From assembly GCA_003660865.1 (NCBI GenBank), contig QMVA01000118.1, positions 1-5,316 on the forward strand: 5,316 bases of DNA. The letters run 5' to 3'. The notes under the pieces were generated by a model. It did no database searches. It was given only the letters and a program-made list of their open reading frames with translations, and was not told the DNA's origin. Both the position numbers and the translations under genes were made by a program. This stretch comes from Candidatus Nanohalarchaeota archaeon. GTDB taxonomy: Archaea > EX4484-52 > B79-G9. Shown piece after piece: positions 1 through 4,648 of the stretch (within the stretch, counting starts at the first letter, position 1; every line of letters starts with the position of its first letter).

Positions 1-2
1 GG

Positions 3-113
3 AAGCAAAACTATGAGATATTGGCATCATTAATATCTACATGGCAGCTAAAGGGTAAAGATATTGCAGATGAACTTAGGCAGATGATGATAAGAAAAAT
101 GTGTTTTTGCTAA
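3..113 (+). CDS. C-terminal end of an unidentified protein (partial, 5' end outside window)
   Basis: An open frame enters from the left edge and stops at TAA 111-113, giving 36 residues that end in MCFC. The segment is rich in Leu, Ile, Asp, Glu, Lys and Arg and reads like amphipathic helix, for example KGKDIADELRQMM at about residues 18-30. Nothing in it identifies a family. It could be the tail of a real upstream gene or a chance open frame at the window edge. A T-rich stretch follows at about 122-145 and could serve as an archaeal T-tract terminator. The same frame stays open beyond the TAA through the next small ORF, so the two could be one gene interrupted by a stop, but no homology supports that. 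Confidence 0.35.
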   Translation, partial: KQNYEILASLISTWQLKGKDIADELRQMMIRKMCFC

Positions 114-131
114 ACAAATACCTTTATTCTT

Positions 132-299
132 GTGAATATTTTTCTTGCCAGTTCTGTTGTGTTTAATTTTTTGAGTTCGCAGGCTGCGCGGAGTTTTTTT
201 AGTGTAGATACGGAAGCTACTAGTGACAGAAAGACTATTATCTGGAAGTTCACGGCATCTATTGCTGTTATGGTGGGGCTGACTGTTGCGCTTTTGTGA
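132..299 (+). CDS. possible small membrane protein (55 aa or shorter)
   Basis: A 55-codon frame runs from GTG 132 to TGA 297-299 and ends 3 bp before the convergent HD gene. Codon choice (CTT, GTT, AGT, GCG) resembles the TrmB genes. The last 20 or so residues, about TIIWKFTASIAVMVGLTVALL, form a clear membrane segment preceded by a short polar stretch with charged residues (VDTEATSDRK). The start is uncertain: GTG 132, GTG 159 and TTG 171 are all in frame and none has a good ribosome binding site. With the TTG start the product would be a 42-residue tail-anchored protein with a soluble N-terminus, a layout like archaeal Sec61-beta. I cannot see that family's conserved residues clearly, so this is only a thought. 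With the GTG 132 start there would be a second hydrophobic stretch at residues 2-14. Confidence 0.4.
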   Translation: MNIFLASSVVFNFLSSQAARSFFSVDTEATSDRKTIIWKFTASIAVMVGLTVALL

Positions 300-302
300 G
301 CC

Positions 303-1466
303 CTAAATATATTTCAGAAACAGCCTGTTTGCGCTTTCTGTTTTTTTGCGGTGTTTCTGCGGCACCAGAAACTGGATATTCCAGTTCTGCCATTCCTGGC
401 TCATTACGCTTCTTGAGAATTCGGAGATATCTTCAAGGTTGATGAGTTTCTCATTGTCGATGATTTTGATGGGTTCAAGTGTTTTCTTTCGGGCGATATC
501 TATTATCAGTGTGTCTTTCGGGATGTTTAGTTTTTGTTCTATATCTCTCTCGATGTTTTTCAACTCCTGAGTCTTTAATGACGCGCATTTTGTAAGTTGC
601 GATTCACTCAGGTCATTTACTATTAATATTGACGCCAGCTTGTAAAGGCTGCGACTATCCAGGCAGTTCATCAGATGTGATTTGTTTTTGCGCAGGTGGC
701 TTACAAGGTCTATGTCATCCATGCGGACGAATTCCTGTGGGTCAAGGGTTTGGTTGTCGAATGATTCTGTGACTGCGCGACCGAACATTGCACTTGCAAT
801 CTTTATTGTGCGATGGAGATAGACTGTTGAGTACATCATGAATCTGCTGATGATTACTGCTTCTATATTTCTCTGGCCTTTGATGCGGAATGCAAGTGTT
901 TTTTTGAAGCATGTTGTACATAGGAGGCGGGAGAGATCTATAAGACCGTAGGCAGTGCCTGTGAAGTATGCGTCGCGGACAAGATAGTCCATCTTGTCTA
1001 TATCTATACCGGATGAGAGAATGCTTGCGTATCTGCCCTGCCCTTTTATTGTGTCTGTTATGTGTTTTGTACTCAGACCGGCTTTGGTTATCATGTCTTT
1101 GTAATATGTTTCAGTTAGTTTTGCGCTTAAACTTGCATGATCTGTGTTCAGCGTTTCTTTTATATAGCAATCTATTTCCGGGTTGTGGGAGAATGGGAAG
1201 TGGCCTGTGTCGTGGAGCAGGGCAGCTATTTTTAGTTCCTGCGCTGTTTTTTGTGTGAAGTTGAGGTGGGCTGAGAGAGCCGCTGCAAGGTGCATTGTAC
1301 CAATGGAGTGCTCGAAGCGGGAGTGGGTTGCGCAGGGGTATACGAGGTGTGCAAAGCCCATCTGTTTTATTCTGCGGAGGCGCTGGAGGGGTAGGGTGTC
1401 GATTAGGGCGAGGTCGAAGTCTGTGAGTTCTATGTCCTGATGGATGGAGTCTTTTATTGTGTGCAT
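303..1466 (-). CDS. HD-domain phosphohydrolase, SAMHD1/YdhJ-like (COG1078 type), putative dNTPase
   Basis: The 387-residue product has the hallmarks of the HD phosphohydrolase branch that includes SAMHD1 and bacterial dNTP triphosphohydrolases. The N-terminal part has the family stretch RLRRIKQMGFAHLVYP at residues 29-44, then HSRFEHSIGTMHLA, in which H53 is the first metal ligand. LLHDTGHFPFSH at 83-94 supplies the HD pair H85/D86. IDIDKMDYLVRD at 154-165 supplies the last metal ligand, D160. H110 (DHASLS) matches a conserved active-site histidine in SAMHD1. All expected catalytic residues are present, so the enzyme is probably active in the cytoplasm. The family removes triphosphate from dNTPs or hydrolyses related phosphoesters; the substrate here is not known. 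The ~200-residue C-terminal half is helical and lysine-rich. The start at 1466 fits a TATA box centred about 26 bases upstream, implying a leaderless mRNA. The gene is divergent from the TrmB gene at 1521 and ends in TAG, which matters when judging the TAG inside 2321-3046. Confidence 0.88.
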   Translation of the reverse strand: MHTIKDSIHQDIELTDFDLALIDTLPLQRLRRIKQMGFAHLVYPCATHSRFEHSIGTMHLAAALSAHLNFTQKTAQELKIAALLHDTGHFPFSHNPEIDCYIKETLNTDHASLSAKLTETYYKDMITKAGLSTKHITDTIKGQGRYASILSSGIDIDKMDYLVRDAYFTGTAYGLIDLSRLLCTTCFKKTLAFRIKGQRNIEAVIISRFMMYSTVYLHRTIKIASAMFGRAVTESFDNQTLDPQEFVRMDDIDLVSHLRKNKSHLMNCLDSRSLYKLASILIVNDLSESQLTKCASLKTQELKNIERDIEQKLNIPKDTLIIDIARKKTLEPIKIIDNEKLINLEDISEFSRSVMSQEWQNWNIQFLVPQKHRKKTESANRLFLKYI

Positions 1467-1484
1467 GGTATCATTTATGTGGGC

Positions 1485-1500
1485 AATATTTATATATGGT
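1485..1500. promoter_or_regulatory. shared TATA box for two divergent leaderless genes
   Basis: The core TTTATATAT (1489-1497) reads as a TATA box on both strands (ATATATAAA on minus). Its centre lies about 26 bases from the HD gene start (1466) and about 28 bases from the TrmB start (1521), the usual archaeal TATA-to-transcription-start distance in both directions. Neither gene has a Shine-Dalgarno sequence, so both transcripts are probably leaderless. No clear purine-rich BRE was seen on either side. A protein bound here would affect both genes. Confidence 0.7.
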
Positions 1501-1510
1501 GATGATGATA

Positions 1511-1518
1511 ATTATAAT
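1511..1518. promoter_or_regulatory. candidate operator, palindrome ATTATAAT
   Basis: A perfect 8-bp palindrome ends two bases before the start codon at 1521, so it would cover the predicted transcription start. The duplicate promoter has ACTATAGT at the same place: two of its few differences are symmetric and preserve the palindrome. This position suits autorepression by a dimeric TrmB protein. The element is short and AT-rich, so chance is not excluded. Confidence 0.45.
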
Positions 1519-1520
1519 CT

Positions 1521-2246
1521 ATGGATATTGGTCTTTTGGAGAATCTTGATCTTACGCGCAATGAGGCAAAGGTATATGTACGGCTTCTTGATGAAAGTCC
1601 TGCGCCGTTGAGTTTTCTTCTGGAGAAGACAGATGTCAGCAGGCGGGGAATATATGATGTGATTGAGAGTCTTTCAAAAAAGGGGCTTATTTCTGTGGTG
1701 CAGAAGGATGGCAAAAAGTGTTATGCTGCGTCAAACCCGAAGCGCCTTTATGAGATTGTCAGGGAAAAGGAGCATTTCCTGGATGCGATCATGCCTGATC
1801 TTTTGAAGAGACATGGCAGTTTTAAAGAGAAGCAGGGGGCGATGGTATATACTGGCAAGAGTGGAATTAAGACTGTTTTTGATATGATGATTGACGAGGG
1901 TAAAGATATTTTTGTTATCGGGGGGCAGGATCTGGTTTATGACCTGCTGAAGGATTATTTTCACAGGTATAAGAATAAGAGAATCAGTAAGGGGCTTACG
2001 CTGAATATTCTTTTCAGGCATGATACACATTATGATGTTCAGGTGAACCAGGAGAATGCTAATATTCGCTTTTTGCCAAAGGAGTTCAGGTCGCCTATTA
2101 GTACTGTTACTTTCGGGGATAAGACGACTATAAATATATGGGTTGACCCGATGAGTATTCTTATCAAGAGCCAGAAGGTTGCAGACGGGTTTGTGGAGTA
2201 TTTCAGGATGCTTTGGGATATCAGTAGTGAGAGAGGGCGGAAGTGA
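1521..2246 (+). CDS. TrmB-family transcriptional regulator, copy 1 (intact)
   Basis: The 241-residue protein has the standard TrmB layout. A MarR-like winged helix covers about residues 4-72, with recognition-helix region SRRGIYDVIESLSKKGLI at 40-57 and a wing at about 58-70 (QKDGKK). A helical linker follows at about 74-100 (REKEHFLDAIMPDLLKRH). The C-terminal effector-binding domain covers about 104-241, including FVIGGQDLVYDLLKDYF and the family's closing IKSQKVADGFVEYFRMLW. No membrane segment or HKD catalytic motif is seen, so it is probably a ligand-sensing, DNA-binding dimer. The ligand is unknown; sugars are typical for some family members only. Start 1521 is supported by the TATA box about 28 bases upstream and by identity with the duplicate. 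Compared with the two paralogues here it has changed residues in the DNA-binding domain: D10 where both have Gly, and I57 where both have Val. It probably regulates itself and perhaps the divergent HD gene. Confidence 0.9.
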   Translation: MDIGLLENLDLTRNEAKVYVRLLDESPAPLSFLLEKTDVSRRGIYDVIESLSKKGLISVVQKDGKKCYAASNPKRLYEIVREKEHFLDAIMPDLLKRHGSFKEKQGAMVYTGKSGIKTVFDMMIDEGKDIFVIGGQDLVYDLLKDYFHRYKNKRISKGLTLNILFRHDTHYDVQVNQENANIRFLPKEFRSPISTVTFGDKTTINIWVDPMSILIKSQKVADGFVEYFRMLWDISSERGRK

Positions 2247-2272
2247 GTGGTCACTTTTTCGCTATTGACCAC
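2247..2272. terminator. inverted repeat GTGGTCA-N12-TGACCAC after TrmB copy 1
   Basis: Perfect 7-bp arms flank a 12-base loop containing a short T run (CTTTTT). The repeat starts immediately after the TGA of the upstream gene. It may act as a transcription end or 3' stabilising hairpin. An identical element follows copy 2. Because the sequence derives from the 3' end of the minus-strand gene at 3051, the symmetry could be partly accidental coding sequence. Confidence 0.45.
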
Positions 2273-2286
2273 ATGAGGTTGAAGTA
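2251..2286 (-). pseudogene. remnant 3' end of the minus-strand TrmB gene
   Basis: Read on the minus strand, these 36 bases encode NYFNLMWSIAKK and a TGA stop, identical to the last 12 codons of the gene at 3051-3767. The piece was carried along in the tandem duplication and has no gene body attached. It is cut at the duplication junction, 2286/2287. It has no coding function but fixes the boundary and the polarity of the duplication. Confidence 0.85.
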
Positions 2287-2288
2287 AT

Positions 2289-2298
2289 TTTATATATG
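2289..2298 (+). promoter_or_regulatory. TATA box of TrmB copy 2
   Basis: TTTATATATG is identical to the copy 1 box over these ten bases and lies about 28 bases before the ATG at 2321, with no Shine-Dalgarno sequence. The promoter thus appears intact although the gene it drives carries a nonsense codon, so a truncated product may still be made. Confidence 0.65.
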
Positions 2299-2310
2299 AG
2301 AATGATGATA

Positions 2311-2318
2311 ACTATAGT
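2311..2318. promoter_or_regulatory. candidate operator, palindrome ACTATAGT
   Basis: This palindrome sits at the same offset as ATTATAAT in copy 1, ending two bases before the start codon. The T-to-C and A-to-G differences fall at symmetric positions, so dyad symmetry is preserved while the sequence changed. That is what a diverging operator bound by a dimer would show. Confidence 0.45.
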
Positions 2319-2320
2319 CT

Positions 2321-3046
2321 ATGGATATTGGTCTTTTGGAGAATCTTGGTCTTACGCGCAATGAGGCAAAGGTATATGTACAGCTTCTTGATGAAAGTCC
2401 TGCGCCGTTGAGTTTTCTTCTGGATAAGACAGGTGTCAGCAGGCGGGGGATATATGATGTGATTGAGAGTCTTTCAAAAAAGGGACTTGTTTCTGTGGTG
2501 CAGAAGGATGGTAAAAAGTATTATGCTGCATCAAACCCGAAGCGCCTTTATGAGATTGTCAGGGAATAGGAGTATTCTCTGGATGCGCTTATGCCAGATC
2601 TTTTGAGGAGACATAGCAGTTTTAAAGATAAGCAGGGAGTGATGGTATATACTGGCAAGAAGGGGATTAAGACTATTTTTGATATGATGAATGACGAGGG
2701 TAAAGAGATTTTTGTTATCGGAGGGCAGAATCTGGTTTATGACCTGCTGAAGGATTATTTTCACAGGTATACGAATAAGAGAGTCAGTAAGGGAATTACA
2801 CTGAATATCCTTTTCAGGCATGATACACATCATGATGTTCAGGTGAACCAGGAGAATGCTAATATCAGGTTTTTGCCAAAGGAGTTTAAGTCACCTATCA
2901 ATACTGTTACTTTCGGGGATAAGACGGCTATAAATATATGGGTTGACCCAATGAGTATTCTTATCAAGAGCCAGAAGGTTGCAGACGGGTTTGTGGAGTA
3001 TTTCAGGATGCTTTGGGATATCAGTAGTGAGAGAGGGTGGAAGTGA
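2321..3046 (+). pseudogene. TrmB-family regulator, copy 2, with in-frame TAG at codon 83
   Basis: Conceptual translation gives the same 241-residue TrmB architecture as copy 1 with 26 substitutions (about 89% identical) and one nonsense codon, TAG at 2567-2569, replacing the AAG (Lys) of copy 1. That Lys is also present in the distant paralogue at 3051-3767 (REKE / KEKE). There is no frameshift. The stop falls in the linker helix just after the complete winged helix, so translation would yield an 82-residue stand-alone DNA-binding domain (2321-2569). The sensor half is open from ATG 2591 to 3046 (151 aa), but the nearest Shine-Dalgarno-like GGAG (2569-2572) is 18 bases from that ATG, too far for efficient restart. 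The DNA-binding half keeps paralogue-like residues (G10, V57). Alternatives are a young pseudogene, a functional truncated repressor, or TAG readthrough. Pyrrolysine is unlikely because the HD gene here ends in TAG. Confidence 0.85.
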
Positions 3047-3072
3047 GTGGTCACTTTTTCGCTATTGACCAC
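3047..3072. terminator. inverted repeat between convergent TrmB genes
   Basis: GTGGTCA-N12-TGACCAC lies between the stop of copy 2 (3044-3046) and the final codons of the minus-strand gene (stop 3051-3053). It could be a bidirectional terminator for the two convergent genes. It overlaps the last six or seven codons of the minus-strand gene, so it is also coding sequence. Confidence 0.45.
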
Positions 3073-3767
3073 ATGAGGTTGAAGTAGTTCATGAATGACT
3101 GGGCTGTTTCTTTGCTTTTTATGTGGATTGCTATGGGGTTTTCTTCTGAGAATATCAGCATGTCAACATTGTCTTCGCAGATTATTGTTGTTGTGGGTGT
3201 ATTGTATTCATCCGGAAGATGTTTAATTTCTGCGAGAGGTAATTTCAACTTTTTTTTCCTGATACATTCACTATGAATTATCTTTATGGGTATGTTCAAT
3301 TCTTTCCTCTTTTTTATGAATTGCGGCATAAAGTATTTCAGAAAATCCAAAACTTTGTCTTCATTTGCTATAACATAATAGGGTTTTTCAAGTTTCAGGA
3401 TGTTATTCAGTACTGTTTTCATGCCTTCTTTTCCAATGTATACTCTGACGCTTATCTCTTCCTCACTTTCTTTATGTTTTCTTAATAGTTCAGGCAATAT
3501 TGTCTCTAAGTTCGCTTCTTTTTCTTTCAGAAGGTCAATGAGTTTTTTGGGAGTTACTGCTGTGTACTGTTTTTTGTTGTCTTTTATTGTGTAGCTTACA
3601 AGACCTTTGTCTAAGAGCTTTTGGAGTATTTCATATATGCTTTTTCTTGAGACTTTTGCTTTGTTCATGATGTCTGATATTGATGCTTGGTCTGAACTGA
3701 TCAGCGCGAGATATACATCAACTTCTTTGGGAGTCAGCCCTGTATCTTCCAGAATTTTGCGGTCCAT
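3051..3767 (-). CDS. TrmB-family transcriptional regulator, third paralogue
   Basis: The 238-residue protein aligns from residue 1 with the duplicated regulators but is much more diverged. The winged helix covers about residues 5-72, with recognition-helix region SRKSIYEILQKLLDKGLV at 40-57 and a wing with IKDNKKQY. A charged linker helix follows (KEKEANLETILPELLRKHKESEEE, about 81-104, split here by function rather than by a visible break). The sensor domain spans about 106-238 with VRVYIGKEGMKTVL, a very basic stretch at 152-176 and the family ending IKSKETAQSFMNYFNLMW. Start 3767 is supported by a TATA box centred about 27 bases upstream and the absence of a ribosome binding site (leaderless). 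The coding strand is A-rich compared with the copies on the other strand. It is divergent from the gene at 3901, which it may control, and is probably autoregulated through the repeat at 3777-3790. Confidence 0.9.
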   Translation of the reverse strand: MDRKILEDTGLTPKEVDVYLALISSDQASISDIMNKAKVSRKSIYEILQKLLDKGLVSYTIKDNKKQYTAVTPKKLIDLLKEKEANLETILPELLRKHKESEEEISVRVYIGKEGMKTVLNNILKLEKPYYVIANEDKVLDFLKYFMPQFIKKRKELNIPIKIIHSECIRKKKLKLPLAEIKHLPDEYNTPTTTIICEDNVDMLIFSEENPIAIHIKSKETAQSFMNYFNLMWSIAKK

Positions 3768-3776
3768 GCATGTTCT

Positions 3777-3790
3777 TTCAGTTTCCTGAA
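3777..3790. promoter_or_regulatory. candidate operator TTCAG-N4-CTGAA
   Basis: Perfect 5-bp arms flank a 4-base spacer, immediately start-side of the TATA box of the minus-strand regulator. A dimer bound here would block its transcription start, the usual position of an autorepressor site. The sequence differs from the palindromes of the duplicated regulators, as expected if paralogues recognise different sites. Confidence 0.45.
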
Positions 3791-3798
3791 TTTATATC
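3789..3798. promoter_or_regulatory. TATA box for the 3767 gene, possibly shared with the 3901 gene
   Basis: AATTTATATC reads GATATAAATT on the minus strand, with its centre about 27 bases from the ATG at 3767, giving a leaderless transcript. Read rightward it would start transcription near 3821 and give the 3901 gene a leader of about 80 bases containing its Shine-Dalgarno sequence. An alternative weak box, GATAAATT at 3871-3878, lies about 27 bases from ATG 3901. Confidence 0.55.
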
Positions 3799-3809
3799 TG
3801 TTGCTATTT

Positions 3810-3831
3810 TGTGTCATACCAGTAGGACACA
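3810..3831. promoter_or_regulatory. inverted repeat TGTGTC-N10-GACACA
   Basis: Perfect 6-bp arms flank a 10-base spacer in the divergent intergenic region. It overlaps the predicted rightward transcription start near 3821, so it could be an operator controlling the 3901 gene. As RNA it would be a weak hairpin. Confidence 0.4.
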
Positions 3832-3858
3832 TAGATTCTTATGTTCTGGGAGGTATTG

Positions 3859-3875
3859 TTATCAATAAGTGATAA
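3859..3875. promoter_or_regulatory. inverted repeat TTATCA-N5-TGATAA
   Basis: Perfect 6-bp arms flank a 5-base spacer, 12 bases before the Shine-Dalgarno sequence of the 3901 gene. The 17-bp span and half-site spacing suit a dimeric winged-helix protein. The sequence is AT-rich, so some chance symmetry is expected. Confidence 0.4.
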
Positions 3876-3887
3876 ATTCACTGAAAC

Positions 3888-3893
3888 GGAGGT
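3888..3893 (+). promoter_or_regulatory. Shine-Dalgarno GGAGGT deciding start 3901
   Basis: A consensus GGAGGT lies seven bases before ATG 3901. It favours that start over ATG 3841, which is in frame 60 bases upstream but has no ribosome binding site and sits in the regulatory region with the inverted repeats. Confidence 0.75.
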
Positions 3894-3900
3894 AATTAAA

Positions 3901-4566
3901 ATGGATGGAGATATAACCGGAGATGTAGCACGTATTGATTTGGTCGAGACCTATAAGACAGAACCGATTGGAGTTACTAAAAGAGCACTGGAAGTGTTAG
4001 CAGGATACATAGAAGCTAAAAATAGGATGACTTATGGACTTACAGCAGAACCCACAGAGTCCGATGTGATAATAGAGTCTATAAAAACAGCAGCTTGTGC
4101 AAGATATGGATTGATAGTACTGGAGGGTGCTGAAAGCTATGGAGAGTTAAGCGTACTAGCAAGAAATACATTGGAAACGCTATATTCTGAGGTTTCTCAT
4201 GAAATAAATGATTTGGCAGTTAATAAACTGGAGAATATTCTCGATGCGTTCCGAACTGGAGAAATAAAAGAGGAAATGGCAGTAGAAGCTGGAAAGTTCC
4301 TTGGAAATGAACTAGCGGATATAATTGAAACAGCAAAATATGATTTTAACATAGCGAATGTAGAGCAGCATACTGAAGGAGAATATTTTAGTTCAATTTA
4401 CATCACGTCTCCTTATATGAGGAGTAGTGTAAAAAAGGAAAGACTAGAAAGACATGAAGATGAAGGAAGTGTGCCTCGGATTATAGACGCGTATAATGAA
4501 GCTTATGAAACAAGGCATAGGATAATTAAAGAGCAGCATGACGGAGTTATATCCTCTTCGGGTTAA
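3901..4566 (+). CDS. unrecognised acidic, probably soluble protein
   Basis: I do not recognise the family. The 221-residue product is acidic, mostly helical in character, with a single Cys (C66), no membrane segment and no signal peptide. Visible parts are a charged N-terminus (MDGDITGDVARIDL), a long region of amphipathic helices at about 25-150 (for example KRALEVLAGYIEAKN and EINDLAVNKLENILDAF), and a more polar, basic and acidic C-terminal part at about 155-221. An in-frame ATG at 3841 would add 20 residues, but the GGAGGT at 3888 supports 3901. The gene prefers A-ending codons (GGA, AGA, ATA, GCA), unlike the T/G-ending codons of the left-hand genes, and is Shine-Dalgarno led rather than leaderless, so it may have a different origin. 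The radical SAM gene follows after 74 bp on the same strand, so the two may be co-transcribed, and this protein could be a partner or substrate of that enzyme. Confidence 0.75.
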   Translation: MDGDITGDVARIDLVETYKTEPIGVTKRALEVLAGYIEAKNRMTYGLTAEPTESDVIIESIKTAACARYGLIVLEGAESYGELSVLARNTLETLYSEVSHEINDLAVNKLENILDAFRTGEIKEEMAVEAGKFLGNELADIIETAKYDFNIANVEQHTEGEYFSSIYITSPYMRSSVKKERLERHEDEGSVPRIIDAYNEAYETRHRIIKEQHDGVISSSG

Positions 4567-4618
4567 GTGTTGATAAAATTTGGATGTATGTAAGGAATGT
4601 GAAAATGAAGTGATTAAA

Positions 4619-4648
4619 ATGGATATTGGAAGTGATATTAATGAGTAA
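4619..4648 (+). other. possible 9-codon upstream ORF overlapping the radical SAM start
   Basis: ATG 4619 opens a short frame (MDIGSDINE, stop 4646-4648) preceded by the SD-like GAAGTGATT at 4607-4615. Its stop overlaps the radical SAM ATG at 4641 by a few bases in another frame, a layout that can give translational coupling. It may equally be chance. The rest of 4567-4618 holds no gene, only a weak TATA-like GATAAAAT at about 4572-4579. Confidence 0.25.
4628..4636 (+). promoter_or_regulatory. Shine-Dalgarno GGAAGTGAT deciding start 4641
   Basis: GGAAGTGAT matches GGAGGTGAT, complementary to the usual 16S rRNA tail, at all but one base, and lies four bases before ATG 4641. It favours this ATG over the in-frame TTG at 4626, which would overlap the site itself. 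Confidence 0.65.

Larger units (their letters stand above)
1489..2286 (+). repeat. tandem duplication, copy 1 (promoter + TrmB gene + 40 bp)
   Basis: This 798-bp segment aligns without gaps to 2289-3086, exactly 800 bp downstream. I count about 53 differences by hand: 5 in the 32-bp promoter part, 48 in the 726-bp gene and none in the 40 bp after the stop. That is about 93% identity. Homology ends at the TATA box on the left and 40 bp past the stop codon on the right. Because the right end includes the last codons of the convergent gene at 3051-3767, the duplicated unit must have been taken from the arrangement now seen at copy 2. Confidence 0.93.
2289..3086 (+). repeat. tandem duplication, copy 2
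   Basis: This is the second 798-bp unit, separated from copy 1 by only about two bases. It retains the TATA box, the palindrome, the regulator gene at full length (242 codons, no indel) and the 40-bp tail. Its right flank runs on into the intact minus-strand gene, so this is the original 3' junction. The new junction lies between the copies. Confidence 0.93.

Noticed and set aside
968..1440. Plus-strand open frames inside the HD gene
   Set aside because: They are antisense to a gene with clear conserved motifs, lack promoters and ribosome binding sites, and have low-complexity Cys/Arg/Leu-rich translations.
2567..2569. TAG as a pyrrolysine codon in the second TrmB copy
   Set aside because: TAG also ends the HD gene at 303-305, where it sits at a sensible protein end next to a convergent ORF, and no pyl genes are visible. 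A single A-to-T nonsense change explains it more simply.
1731..2833. Minus-strand open frames inside both TrmB copies
   Set aside because: They appear in both copies only because the sense genes are duplicated; they have no promoter or family features.
2321..3086. CRISPR or other short-repeat array
   Set aside because: The only repeat is the single long tandem duplication; no spaced short repeats are present.
3841..3900. Longer start (ATG 3841) for the unknown gene
   Set aside because: It lacks a ribosome binding site, runs through the inverted-repeat region, and ATG 3901 has GGAGGT at ideal spacing.
4619..4640. ATGGATATTGG matching the first bases of the TrmB genes, as a third duplicate remnant
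   Set aside because: The match is only 11 bases and nothing after it aligns with the TrmB sequence, so it is probably chance.
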